Part shown: piece by piece, positions 10,901-22,084 of the stretch
Layout: each line of letters begins with the position of its first letter
How positions within the stretch are numbered: position 1 is the stretch's first letter
Assembly: GCA_026018925.1 (NCBI GenBank)
Contig: JAKSZU010000025.1
Coordinates: forward strand, 21,493,391 to 21,557,390
Direction of reading: 5' to 3'
Length of the DNA stretch: 64,000 nucleotides
Source: Tupaia tana
Taxonomy: Eukaryota > Chordata > Mammalia > Scandentia > Tupaiidae
Translations under genes and position numbers: made by a program
The notes under the pieces: model-generated
The model's database searches: none
Told to the model about the DNA's origin: nothing
The model's input: the letters and a program-made list of their open reading frames with translations, nothing else

Positions 10901-12009
10901 TCATTTTCTTCTCTCAATTTGTTGCATGTGTGCGCATGTGTTTGTGTGAATATACATGCTCAGAAGTAAACACGCCATCTCCTTGACATCTGTGTGAGAG
11001 AGTTGATCACATATTCTAGGAATAACACATCATTTTACCTGACATATGTAGGGAATGGCATTGCTGGTGACTAACCAATTACATGGAATGATAATATAGC
11101 CTCTCTGTGGCAAAGCCCTTGCAAATTCTCCTAAGAGCTTATGAAACAAAAATATTTAGAAGTCAATGCTGAATCCTTGTATACTCCAAATTGTTTTTTT
11201 TCCAGTGGCTGAGCAAAAAATCAATAGGGAGACTCCCAAACAGACAAACTCTGCTCTTCTAATTTGTAGGTGGAAGTGTACCAAAAGTAAGAAATTATCT
11301 CTTGCACTTTATAACATGCTTACCAATATCGATATAAAAATAGGAAACGAGATTCTCCCATCTGTGTAACTCCACAACTTACCTGTGTTTCCCGACAGCA
11401 CACTGTCTCCATGTTATTATGCACAGTTTGGGGATAAAAAACTAAACCTTGGAGTTGGCTGGATATGTGAAAATATGACCCTGGGACTTCACGTTCCCAC
11501 CAGCATGCAATTCATAAGCACTATAGTAATAAGGGAACTGAAATATCAAGTATCCAGAGTAAGCCTCCTCCAGTCCCATGACTCAGAACTGAACTAAATG
11601 AGTGTCCTTTCATGCATCTCTAGACAGATTGTCTGCCTATCCCAGGACATGGTACAATTTTTAGTATTAAAAATGTCACAGGAATAAAAAAAAAAGAACA
11701 AATAGCCTCAATCGATGCCCATACCTGTCTGAAGTGGGGGCACAGGGCTTTCTAATCCATCAACATCAATCCTTCCTCACACGTCACCACATCTCTCCTC
11801 ACTACCACCAGAAAGGATGTCACAGTCTGGAAATACGCTGAGGACACTGTTGGTTTAAATGTGGACATTACACAGTCACAGAGCAGGGCAGCTTGCCCTT
11901 CCACAGAACTGTACTTATTTCATTTTCATTGCTTTAGTTGAGGTAAAGTAGCATACGCACCTAATAAATACCTTCAAGTCATTTTTCTTTAAATGATAAC
12001 TCCAGCTCC
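10901..12009. other. unique intergenic DNA
   Basis: Nothing recognised. Short open frames at 11166-11369 and 11385-11597 have no family features. Confidence 0.5.
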
Positions 12010-12215
12010 TGTTGACTGTGGAGCTATTCAGATGGCAGCGAACACCATGGACTTCGGCGTGAGCTAGCCCTGTTTTCAGATTCTTGCTGCATCTGTCGAT
12101 GGTGAAGTGAACTTACTCAGCTCGCCTGGCTTGGTCCCTTCCTCAGTACAGTGACAGTGATTCCTCCACAACGCTGCTTATTCCAATGACTTCATTCAAC
12201 AACTCACTTTGAAGT
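12010..12215 (+). repeat. MIR relic
   Basis: Shows the MIR order: a diverged tRNA-like start (GCAGCGAACACCATGGACTT), TTCTTGCTGCATCTGTCGAT, then GGTCCCTTCCTCAGTACAGT and GACAGTGATTCCTCCACAAC. Strong divergence indicates great age. Confidence 0.55.
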
Positions 12216-13025
12216 ATGTGCTGGGAAATAATGACCAAATAGCCAGTCTCCGTCCATGTAGAACTAGGCTACTAGTGTAGGGTAACAATCAAATGGACAT
12301 ATATGCAGTGCCTTTAGCAATACCGGCCTGTAGTCCATTGTGATTAGTAGTTACTTTAGTTATTCACTGTACTGAGTGTCGGTTTATGTACCGTACATGT
12401 TCCTACGTTGTCTTTGTAATTCTCAACTTGAGCCTCCATTAGTGTTGTGATGTGTGTTGTACAAAATAGAAAACTGAAGTTCAGAGAAATAACTTCCTGA
12501 AAATTATACAGGAATAAATTTTGGAGAGACTTCAAACACATTCCTATTTAACACTGTACAAGTATATAATGAAATTCATCTGACTTAAAAAGAAGATACT
12601 AGCCATGTTAAAAAAAAAATCATGTTTAGTTAAAGCAAACAGATCCATTTCCCTTTAATGAATGCAGTCTACTTGAATTTCTTTCCAAGAAATTTTTTTC
12701 TTAAGTAGCCCTCTGCATACTTAAGTGGACTTGTTTCACCTATGATAAATATGTTATTTTTTTCATATATACATTAGTGATACTAATTAACAATTACTGG
12801 CGATTTTGTTGATGCCCATGAATACTTCATTATAATATTACAGAGTGTCCATTATTCATGAAGTAATCAGTGTTTTATGTTGATATCCATGATTTAAATG
12901 CATGAAAATAAACATGTAATTTCAAAATTCTTTAGATGATTGTGTATAATTTAAATATAGCATGTAATGAAATAATCTGATATACATCGAAAGTAAAATG
13001 AATCCATTAAGCATAGTCAAACTTA
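12216..13025. other. unique AT-rich intergenic DNA
   Basis: No repeat or gene recognised. Confidence 0.5.
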
Positions 13026-13037
13026 AACATAGGTAAG

Positions 13038-13303
13038 ATTTTTTTTTTTTGAGAGGTTTTTGCTATAGGGCGCATGCACTCACCAGACTTACAGAGAGAC
13101 AGAGAGATAGAAAGTGAGAAATCACCCCCCCCCCCAGGGGGGATGGTCACGCTGCAATCCCTTCTCCTCCATTCTCCTCTCTGGATCTTGGGCATGCATG
13201 CACACATGCCCAGCATGAGTTTAAGCCACCGGGTCAGGGACTCGAACTGTGGTCAGCTACATGGGAGTTCAGCGACATAGCCATTACGCTAACTGCTGGT
13301 CCC
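13038..13303 (-). mobile_element. tRNA-derived SINE, type A
   Basis: Minus-strand copy with an 11-12-base T-run, CTATAGGGCGCATGC, a CCCCCCCCCCCAGGGGGG palindrome and the head at the right end. A perfect 12-bp duplication, AACATAGGTAAG, lies at 13026-13037 and 13304-13315. Confidence 0.93.
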
Positions 13304-13353
13304 AACATAGGTAAGGTTTTAAAAAGTTTGATCTACAAGAATCTTTCAATGTC

Positions 13354-13600
13354 GGGGCCAGAAGGTGGCATGGTGATTAAGGAGCTGGATTCCCATGTGG
13401 TGGGCCATAGTTTGAGTCTCATACCTAGAGACTTGAAATTCATACTGGGGACATGTACACGTGGACCCAAAGTTCCAGGAGGAGAAGGTATTGTGGCGTG
13501 CCATTGTCCCTGAGAAGTGATTTCTCTCCACACTTCTCACTATCTCTCTCTGTCTCTAGTGAACACATAAGCCCTATAGCAAAAACCTTAAAAAAAGAAA
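13354..13600 (+). mobile_element. tRNA-derived SINE, type A, diverged
   Basis: Plus-strand copy GGGGCCAGAAGGTGGCATGG through CCCTATAGCAAAAACCTT plus an A-tail. The duplication AATCTTTCAATGTC / AATCTTTTAGTGTC lies at 13340-13353 and 13601-13614. It forms an inverted pair with the copy 50 bp upstream. Confidence 0.9.
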
Positions 13601-13614
13601 AATCTTTTAGTGTC

Positions 13615-15471
13615 ATCACAGTGGCAACAGGTTACTCAATCAGCCAGATTAATATTATATTATAAAAACATCAATTAGATCATATATACATTGACTTTAA
13701 TCTTTTCAACTACAGTTTTAACATACACTAGTAACTTCATTAATATTATTACTTAGGTTCATTATGACCTTGATCACGTTTCAATGAAACATAAAGCATT
13801 TAGATGGACACTTCCTCAACTCCCCTTCAGCCTAATTACCTGTTTTTGAGAATCTGGTCTCATATTTAGCTCTGATTTTAGATACTAGGAGAGAAATCTC
13901 CCATTTCTTCTTAAAGCTCACCTCACTTCTCATGCTCTGGGTACCCTTCGATGTAGTGATTCCAAAAAAAAAAAAAAAAAAAAAAAAAAACGTCCAACCT
14001 ATGCAGTAACATCTACCTTTTCTTCACTTTCTATCTTGCATGTTTCTTGTCTTGAAAACACAAAATCACCTTTAACTTACAGTTGTCAGATTTAACAAAT
14101 AAAAATAGAACAACAAATATGGGACATACCTATGGTTTTTTTTTAAAAAGTTGATTATTTAAAATTCACATGTAACTTGGCATTCGATCCTTGTATGGCA
14201 AACTTACTAACTCAAATGTACAGTGCATCTTCAAAAAAAATTTTTTTTCTTGTTATCTTCACTCCTTCACCTCATATTTTCTCTGCCTACCTTTCCAAAC
14301 AACCTCATTCTCAAACACTCCAATGAAACATCTTTGCTGACAACCACCAATAATTTGAGTGTGGCCAAATCTAGTTGGCACCTTTCTTTTCAAATTTGAT
14401 CGACCACGTCCTTCTTTTAACACATTTTCCTGTTTAACCTTATGACACCGTATTTTCCAGTTTTTCATTCATCTTATCTATTCCATCAACTGTGGTTTTT
14501 CAAGTTTCTTTTCAGGTAACTTTTCTGATGTTTGGCCTTTATTTTCACGGTACACTCACATGGGACCTCATTCTGGGACTCCTTGTATTTTCAATGAACA
14601 AAGCCTCTTTAAGTACTTTTTTTCCAAACTTGTGACACTAAATGTCATCTAGATGCCAATGACTTCAAATGCTGAATTTCAAGCCCAGACTTAACCTGGA
14701 ACTTCAGAGTCCAAAACTTTTATCTGTCTATTTGACATACCCATGTGGGTGTTTATTCAGTGATTCAATACTAACACCACCTAAAAGCAGTCTTTACACG
14801 CCCCTCCATCCCAAAATGTTTTCTTCTGTGGTCTTTTTCATCTAAGTAGGAGGCACAAATGTCTACCAAATCATTTTTAAGTAAAATATCTAGAAAAAGC
14901 CTGGATTTTTTTATACCTTATATCAAATTTATCAGAAAAATCCTAAGAACTCAAAATTAATTCCTAAATTGGTCCAATTCACTGCATCTTAAAGATTTAC
15001 TTCTCAATGAAATTCCTTTCTAATGGCTTTCCTTATTGTAATGTAATGGTTAGGAGCATAGGTTCAAACTAAATGTAGTATAATTCGAGTTCTTTTGTAT
15101 TTGACAGTTTTTCTAAAAATCAGAAAATGTAAGTTACACAAACACTCTCTTATGAGTAAGTTCAAGTGGAATTTTTCTTCAAGGTTTAAATATTCCTATT
15201 GTTATGTGGAAAGCTACTTAATCATATCCATTTATTACTCATCTTTTAATTTTAAGTTATGAGTAAACATCAAAGTATAAAATGACGTTATTCATGGATT
15301 GCTTAAGAGGTACACACTTCCATTCCAAAGTAAGTTATTATACTAGAAGCTACAATATCCTTTTAGGTAATAATAGTAACAATGCCAATAATGAAACACC
15401 AGTGCGATAACAAAATATAGTGATTATTTACATCTGATCAGCTCTGATCTCAGAGGTCACTATGTGCTCCA
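13615..15471. other. unique AT-rich intergenic DNA
   Basis: Includes a pure A-run of about 27 bases near 13964-13990. No repeat family or gene recognised. Confidence 0.5.
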
Positions 15472-15632
15472 AGGCTTTGCTTCTCAGTGTGCACCTGGAC
15501 CACTGTCCTCCCTAAGAAGCCTGTTAAAGATGCAACCTACCAGACTATACCCCAAATTATGTACTCTAAATCTACTTTTTCACCTGACATCCATGTGAGT
15601 CATAGGCTCATTAATATTTGAGAAGCACTGGC
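15472..15632 (+). repeat. MER5-like hAT DNA transposon relic
   Basis: Nonautonomous element with degenerate inverted ends (CTTCTCAGTGTGCACCTGGA at the left, TTTGAGAAGCACTGG at the right) and a central AGACTATACCCCAAATTA stretch, as in MER5A. It encodes no transposase. Confidence 0.65.
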
Positions 15633-15649
15633 TAAAGTAGATCTTCCTT

Positions 15650-15797
15650 AAGTTTGGAATAAACAGAATCACCCAAAGAGTTCATTGAAAATGCATATCC
15701 CAGGCCCTCCTTCAAAGGATTTAAATGTGTTATCTCTGGGCCAGAACAAAAGCATTATTATTTTTCAACAGGCAGTCCAGGTGATTCTGAGGGAGAA
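15650..15797 (+). repeat. second MER5-like relic
   Basis: Contains CAGAATCACCCAAAGAGTTC, CCCAGGCCCTCC and AGTCCAGGTGATTCTGAG in the order seen in MER5-type elements. It lies just after the first, and both termini are eroded. Confidence 0.6.
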
Positions 15798-16849
15798 AGA
15801 GGATGAAATGGACAGTACACCGGGTTTAATGCTTCATTAGTGTGTAGGTGTGGGAGAGCAGACAGATTCAGGTGTGTTCCTTCCTAGTGGTCAATTAGTT
15901 TGACGCCATCTTCATCGGGAAGACAGTTCAGTTCCATTATCCAAAGCTGCATGAGAGCTCTTTCAGGGACTAGCCTGGATTTAAGGGCTATTGAACACAC
16001 CAATAACTCCCAAATCTCTGTTTAGACAACTCTTCCAAGCCTTGGAGTTGATCTAATCAACTGGGAAACAATTTCCTTTGGTGGTTTATAGGCCCCACAA
16101 GGTTAGTCTTCAATGTCCTTGCCATTTTCTTTGAGGCACCATCCTTGGCCATTCAAGTGTGAAACGGGGAGTCGCTGAAGACCTGTCTTTTCCTGCTGAG
16201 CACCGTCTCTACCTAAGCATTCAAGTCTAACTGATCCGACCTCCAGTTTCTCAAGTTCCTTTCCTTTTTTCCATCTCTAATACCATTGTTTAAGATTTGA
16301 CACCAACTAGTTTTCCACTAACTTAAGCCCACACTCATCAATGTGGAATTCATCCTCCTTTGTTAGCCAGAGAATTAAACAGAGACCCAACTGTCCTTTT
16401 TCTCAAATAAAAATCCCGTTAAGTTCATTATGTTCCTCAAGTTACAATAGAAACTTCCTAAAAGGGTGTCCCCAGCCTCTATGAACTAGAATTGAGATCC
16501 TCTGTACCACTTAAGTCTTCCCAGTTTGTTGTCCACAGTACCAAACAGTGTTTGTGTTTCATTGTTGATATTTTATTTTTTGTTTGTTTGTTGGCTGGTT
16601 GGTTTGGGTTTTGTTTTTGTTTGTTTGTTTTTCTTCATCTATGAAGTTTTGTGTCTTGTAGTCAGTGTCTCTTCTCATATACTTTTCAAGCTTAAAACTC
16701 CATCTTCACAAGTTTATTCATTCTTTTTTTCCTTTAAGAGGCTGACCTATGTATCATTTTCTTAATTCTTTTCTGACTTGGTTTAGAAGCTCAGTCCTTT
16801 GAGCATTCACACCCTCTATTACTGACACAGTCAAACAGTCACATGATCA
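15798..16849. other. unique intergenic DNA with a (TTTG)n run
   Basis: A (TTTG)n-type run lies at about 16574-16632 and accounts for an open frame there. No other feature recognised. Confidence 0.5.
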
Positions 16850-17092
16850 CATGGAAACTGGATCTAGGATCTGTCACTTACAGGCCTCTCATCTATGGCA
16901 ACTCAATTAGTAATTCTAGCTGTGCAAATCTTTAACAATTTCATTCATCATCTGTCTTTTAGTTTCTCCTTGTGGAATGTGGGGATAATTCTACCTTTGG
17001 TAGAATTTACTGTAAGCCAGTGATAGAATGAATATGCAGTTATATATTTTCCTAGCCCTAAGTACACAATAAATACGAACTGGTGCTATTAT
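16850..17092 (+). repeat. MIR relic
   Basis: Contains ATCTGTCACTTACAGGCC, TTTAACAATTTCATTCATCA, TGGAATGTGGGGATAATTCT and CTAAGTACACAATAAATACG. These correspond in order to the MIR core and 3' end. Confidence 0.7.
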
Positions 17093-17256
17093 CATATTAT
17101 AATTTTATAGAAATCATCATTTTGGGTACTGTGTCTCCGTATCTCTTTTGGCTAAGAATCTAAGAATCTTCTCTCTACCTCTTACCCTTCTCTCCCTTCC
17201 CATATTTATTTCAGACTTTGTACTTAGAAAGTATTCAATAAATGTGTTTTTTAACA

Positions 17257-17550
17257 GGACCAGCAGTTGGTGTAATGGCTATGTCGCTGGACTCCCATGT
17301 AGTCGACCACGGTTCCAGTATTGGACCTGGCAGCTTAAACTCACGCTGGGCACGTGTGTGTGCATGCCCAAGACCCCAAGAGGAGAATGGAGAAGGGATT
17401 GTGGCGTGGCCATCCTCCATGGGGGAGGGGGGGCGGGGGGGGGAGTTGATTTCTTGCTTTCTGTCTCTCTGTCTCTCTCTGTCTTTGCAGCAAGCACATG
17501 CGCCCTATAGCAAAAACCTCTCAAAAAATAAATAAAAAAAAAAAATAAAT
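17257..17550 (+). mobile_element. tRNA-derived SINE, type A, G-run expanded
   Basis: Plus-strand copy GGACCAGCAGTTGGTGTAAT through CCCTATAGCAAAAACCTCTC plus an (AAAT)n tail. The central G-run is expanded and interrupted (about 17419-17443). The long duplication, read as ATAAATGTGTTTTTTAACA (17238-17256) and AAATAAAGTGTTTTTTAGCA (17551-17570), is unusually well preserved. Confidence 0.93.
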
Positions 17551-17744
17551 AAATAAAGTGTTTTTTAGCAAACATATTGAGAATGTTCCTAGACATCCAG
17601 TAGTGATAGAAAATTTCAGAAGATTAGATAGGGATTTTTAGTAAATGTTAATTGGTGATTGAATACATACTGTCTAACAATGCTGATAAAAACATGATTA
17701 AGCTGAACTTAAAGTTATTTTTTTATGACTGTTTAAGTAAAAAG

Positions 17745-17960
17745 CGTAAGATATTTCTAGATTAAAGTGTATGCTACTTAACTTAATATTCAGATTAGCC
17801 CAACAAGGTAAAAAGAAATCTCCCCTGGATAGATGATAAAACTTCATATTGGCTGAGTGACTTCTCCAAATCAACACTAATAAATAACAGAACAAACTTG
17901 ATCTCGGAACCTCAAATTCCTGCTCTAACACCAGACAACAAAGAGTATGCCAACTCCACC
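17745..17960 (-). repeat. MIR relic
   Basis: The plus strand reads GGCTGAGTGACTTCTCCAAA, then ACACTAATAAATAACAGAAC and TCTCGGAACCTCAAATTCCT, the reverse complement order of MIR. Confidence 0.65.
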
Positions 17961-18045
17961 ATTTCCAGTCCTATATCAAAATTTCTGTCTTCAGAATTTT
18001 GGTATAATTGATATATAATAACATGAGAAATTGATGTTGAGAAAT

Positions 18046-18050
18046 TTATA

Positions 18051-18106
<56 letters not shown>

Positions 18107-18122
18107 AGAGAGAGAGAGAGAA
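18046..18122. repeat. (TG)n(TA)n(GA)n compound microsatellite
   Basis: A short TG tract passes into about 23 TA repeats and then a GA tract. Its translations produce the repetitive YI and RE open frames seen here. Likely length-variable. Confidence 0.95.
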
Positions 18123-18254
18123 ATCACTATTTCTGCTACAGTCAAGCCAACCCACTGTTTATCTTCCTGGCACAAGGAGTTTGCATTCTCAACTCAAATT
18201 AAAATCACAGAAGGACAAACACTGTATATTCCCGATTAATATATACCAAATGTG

Positions 18255-18530
18255 TTCACTCAGTGGCAGACACGGAAAAATTTGAAGATATAATGGTAGG
18301 GAGGGAAAATGCAGATATCAAAAACTGTATCGGAGAGGACCGGATGGAAGAGGCTGGGTGGGAAGGACTCAGGGAAGAAACTTAACAGAAACAAGAATGT
18401 ATTCTGTTGACTGTAATGTTTATGATAATATTCTTGATTTATCACATACTTCACAAAACATAGTTTTGTGCTACAGACATGTATAATGATTGAATGTAAA
18501 CAAGAAATCATAAAATAAAAACATTATTTG
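18255..18530 (+). mobile_element. L1 3' UTR fragment
   Basis: Ends with ATGTATAATGATTGAATGTA and an A-rich tail, the same terminal block as the L1 3' ends at 26336-26662, 29154-29614 and 63425. It is 5'-truncated, with no ORF2 left. Confidence 0.55.
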
Positions 18531-18545
18531 ACAAATGTAACAAGT

Positions 18546-18820
18546 GGGACCACAGATGGTGTAGTGGTTTAGGCGCTGGACTACCACGTGGTTGACTGCA
18601 GTTTGAGTCCCGGACCTTGTGACTTGAAACTCACAACAGGTGCATGTGCACCCAGGCCCGAAACCCCAAGAGGAGAATGAAGAAGATATTGCAGTGTGAC
18701 CACCCCCTTGGGGAGTGATTTCTTACTTTCCATTTCTCTGTCTCTCTCTCTCTCTCTCTGTGCCTCCAGCGAGCACACACAACTATAGCAAATATCTCTC
18801 TCTCAAAAAAAAGTAAAAAG
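18546..18820 (+). mobile_element. tRNA-derived SINE, type A
   Basis: GGGACCACAGATGGTGTAGT head with GCAGTTTGAGTCCCGGACC B-box region, the body, an expanded TC run and CAACTATAGCAAATATCTCT end. It sits just downstream of an L1 3' end. A clean duplication was not found. Confidence 0.85.
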
Positions 18821-18839
18821 TAAAAATGAAACCACAGTA

Positions 18840-20107
18840 TGAGAAAATTGCTCATCTGTGTCATGCACACCCAAAAGAAAACCTGCGCTTTGAATATTTA
18901 TTTTCAGTGCTGTGAACCATCCCAGCCCTAATGAGTATCTTCACAATTCCCAATTCTGAGATAATTAGTTATATCCCTAACATCAAAGTAACTTCAGAAG
19001 TAAACTTCTCATCCTCCTCCATTCGTGAATGTTCTCTACATGTAAAAATCAAAATTAGAACAACAAATCCATACTAGTTTTTCTGAAGGTTTGAAACCCA
19101 TCCAGTATTTTAAACATTTCATTAACTATTCAGTTAAAAAGTGGAGAAGACAGGAAATTCCTTAAAATATAAGTAGGTTCTCTACAAAATCAATCATGGT
19201 TTATTTCATATTGATCAACTACTGCTTCATCTCCAGACAACTTGTTTCCTTAATTCTCTCTTCACTTAGGATCACTGAAACTCAGTAGGTGTTCTATGCA
19301 AAGAGTCACACAATTAGTACCCTGGTGGACTCTTAGCATAACCTTATTATCTTGTTTGTTACCTGTTCAAATGTAGAAAATACCAGACACACCTTTGAAA
19401 TCAAGGTAAAAGTCTCTTTATCTTTTAAATATATGGTGTTCCAAAGAAGGCTTAGAACATAATTCCCCAGATATTGCAATATGTGAAAAATTTAATGATT
19501 GTAAGAGGCAACAAAGATACGTTCTCCCACACAGGAGGTTATATCCCTGTAAATCAGATATCATTGAAAATACTTTTCAATATTTTATGCAAAATGATTC
19601 AGAAAGGTAGAGTAACCACTTTTAGACAAGCATCTCCATAAAAATCTCATTTATATGTTCATAAAGTTCTGTAATGAATAATGGAGGCAAAAAGACACTC
19701 GCTAGGTGTTACATTTGTGTAGAAAGTGGGATTTAGCACCAATAAATATTTTAGACTTTCATATTAAAGTTCAGTTATTTTTATTTTTTCCTGAAGGGTT
19801 GGAAGTTCATTCAGACATTAATACAAAGTGGCATTTTTAGACATGAATTCTTGAATTATCTATTTATGCAAACCACTTTAAACCATAAACTTTCAGTAAT
19901 TATAAAATTATTTTTCTTCAATTCATTTTGCATACTTAAAAAGAAAAGTGCATTATAATTGCACTTAAATAGCTTCAAATGACTAGCCAGAGATAAGCAT
20001 TGGACCTGGTAAACTTGATGTCGGGAGGTTTAGGAGACAAATTCTTAGCTTACGTGTACTTAATCACAAGACATTTGTGCTAATAATGCCTGCAGTTTCT
20101 ATATTTT
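18840..20107. other. unique AT-rich intergenic DNA
   Basis: No repeat or gene recognised over about 1.25 kb. Confidence 0.5.
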
Positions 20108-20279
20108 TTTAAATAACTATTTTATTTAACTTTATTTATTTATTTTTAATTTGGCCAGAGAGGGAGAGAAAGAGAGAGAGAGGAAAAGTGAGAAAGCAAG
20201 CTACCAGGTCTGGAACTCCAACCACAGTTGGCCATGTGATAGTCTAGCACCCTTAACCACCATGCTACCTGCCTGCCCT
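20108..20279 (-). mobile_element. tRNA-derived SINE, type B (short)
   Basis: The plus strand reads TTTATTTAACTTTATTTATT (tail), then an AGAGAGGGAGAGAAAGAGAG purine tract, AAAGTGAGAAAGCAAGC, and a head complement ending in ACCACCATGCTACCTGCCTG. The B-box region is diverged. Confidence 0.8.
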
Positions 20280-20285
20280 TTTTCT

Positions 20286-20970
20286 TTGTTTCTTTGTTTG
20301 TTTTTGGTTTATATTTCTAATCTTCAAACTATAGACGTATATTATGTATATTGTGAGATAGAAACTAATTTCATCCTATTATAACCAAATTTAATAAAAT
20401 AAAACAACCTCCACAACCCCCCACAAAACACACCTTCTCACATTCAACCAGTTTTTCCAATAATTCTGTTTCATATTTGACTTTTTAATAAAATCAGACA
20501 CTACCAATGCTTTAATTATAACAAAGGAAATGGAAATGTATCAATAATTTTATTCATGTTGTTCGTGAAATACAGTAGAAAATGTGAATGTTTAATAAAT
20601 ATAAATGCAGTTTTCTGCTAGCATACTGTCAAATACTAAAGAAAGATTGTTAATATGTGGATTTCATTATATCACTCTGTCTTTCTGTCACTTTAATTAC
20701 TCTCATTATGCAAAGAAAAGAGTCACTAGTGACTTGTTTCTCAATTTAGAATAATTTTGAGGTGACAGCTTTCAGTTTGTTCTTGAAAATTTTTTTATCC
20801 AAAAAATTTTTAAAACTTTTATTGCCTATGAAAATGAGCAAATTTTCATTCTGTTATTTCTATTTTATATTCTGCAACATAATATTATAATATACAGTTA
20901 AAAAGAGAGAAATTAGCTACTTTTTCTGTTAATGAAATGACTTTCTACCACTAGTATAGATACCCATATA
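20286..20970. other. unique AT-rich intergenic DNA
   Basis: No repeat or gene recognised. Confidence 0.5.
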
Positions 20971-20985
20971 TAAATACATTTCTTG

Positions 20986-21260
20986 TTTTCTTTCTTTTTT
21001 TTTTTTTTTTTTTTGGAGAGGTTTTTTGCTATAAGGCGCGTGCACTTGCCAGACAGAGAGACAGAGAGACAGAAAGCGAGAAATCACCCCCCAGGGAGGA
21101 TGGCCACGCCGCAATCCCTTCTCCTCCATTCTCCTCTCGGGATCTTGGGCATGCACGCACACGCACCCGGCGTGAGTTTAAGCCACCAGGTCCGAGACGC
21201 AAACCGCAGTCGACTACGTGGGAGTCCAGCAACATAGCCATTATGCTAACTGCTGGTCCC
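20986..21260 (-). mobile_element. tRNA-derived SINE, type A, young
   Basis: Minus-strand copy with a T-run of more than 20 bases, nearly complete CpG-rich body and intact head. A perfect 15-bp duplication, TAAATACATTTCTTG, lies at 20971-20985 and 21263-21277. Low divergence from the copies at 55111 and 56695 suggests recent insertion. Confidence 0.95.
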
Positions 21261-21689
21261 AATAAATACATTTCTTGAAATACAGTATAATTTTTCTTAC
21301 AGAACTCATAAATTAAAATGTTAGAATTGTAGAATTGCAGAATTGCTCATTTAAAAATAATTTAGTAAAGTTACCTTTTATTTAATATATATCGTAACAA
21401 GGGTTATCACAGGTTAAATGTAGAAAACACATTACCCAGAATAGAGCTATATTATTTGTGTTTGTATTTTTATATGTAAATTTTTAGCTTTAGGATGTGT
21501 TTCAGTCTTAGAATGTGAAAAGTAAACACCGAGTAACTTAGAGTAATAACAATTGCTATTCCACTTCATAGTGATGCTGATGAATCAGTCCAGACATAGG
21601 GCCAACATGTGATAGAGAACAAGTGAGTTCAGTCTACTACTCAATTACCCATTAACCCATTAACCTCTTTGTTGAGAGTGTCTATAGGA

Positions 21690-21981
21690 AATATATATAT
21701 ATAATATATATATATATATATGTACATATATGTGTGTGTGTGTGTGTGTGTAGGTATATATGTGTGTATATATACACATACACATATATATATACATATA
21801 TATGTATATTCTATTGGAAGAATAGCTTCTTATCTAATATATGTGTATAGGTATGTGTGAGTGTGTGTGTGTAGGTATAAATGTGTATATATACACATAC
21901 ACACATATATATACATATATATGTATATTCTATTGGAAGAATAGCTTATCTAATATATGTGTATAGGTATGTGTGAGTGTA

Positions 21982-22018
<37 letters not shown>

Positions 22019-22080
22019 GTATGTGTGTTTATATATAATATGAGTGTATACACACACACACACACACACATATATATATT
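21690..22080. repeat. TG/TA satellite with a 121-bp tandem duplication
   Basis: Alternating TA, TG and CA tracts. Within them a non-simple core, CTATTGGAAGAATAGCTT, occurs twice, and the surrounding sequence is duplicated with a period of about 121 bp (units near 21750-21870 and 21871-21990). The second unit lacks CTT before ATCTAATATATGTG. Confidence 0.9.
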
Positions 22081-22084
22081 GCCA

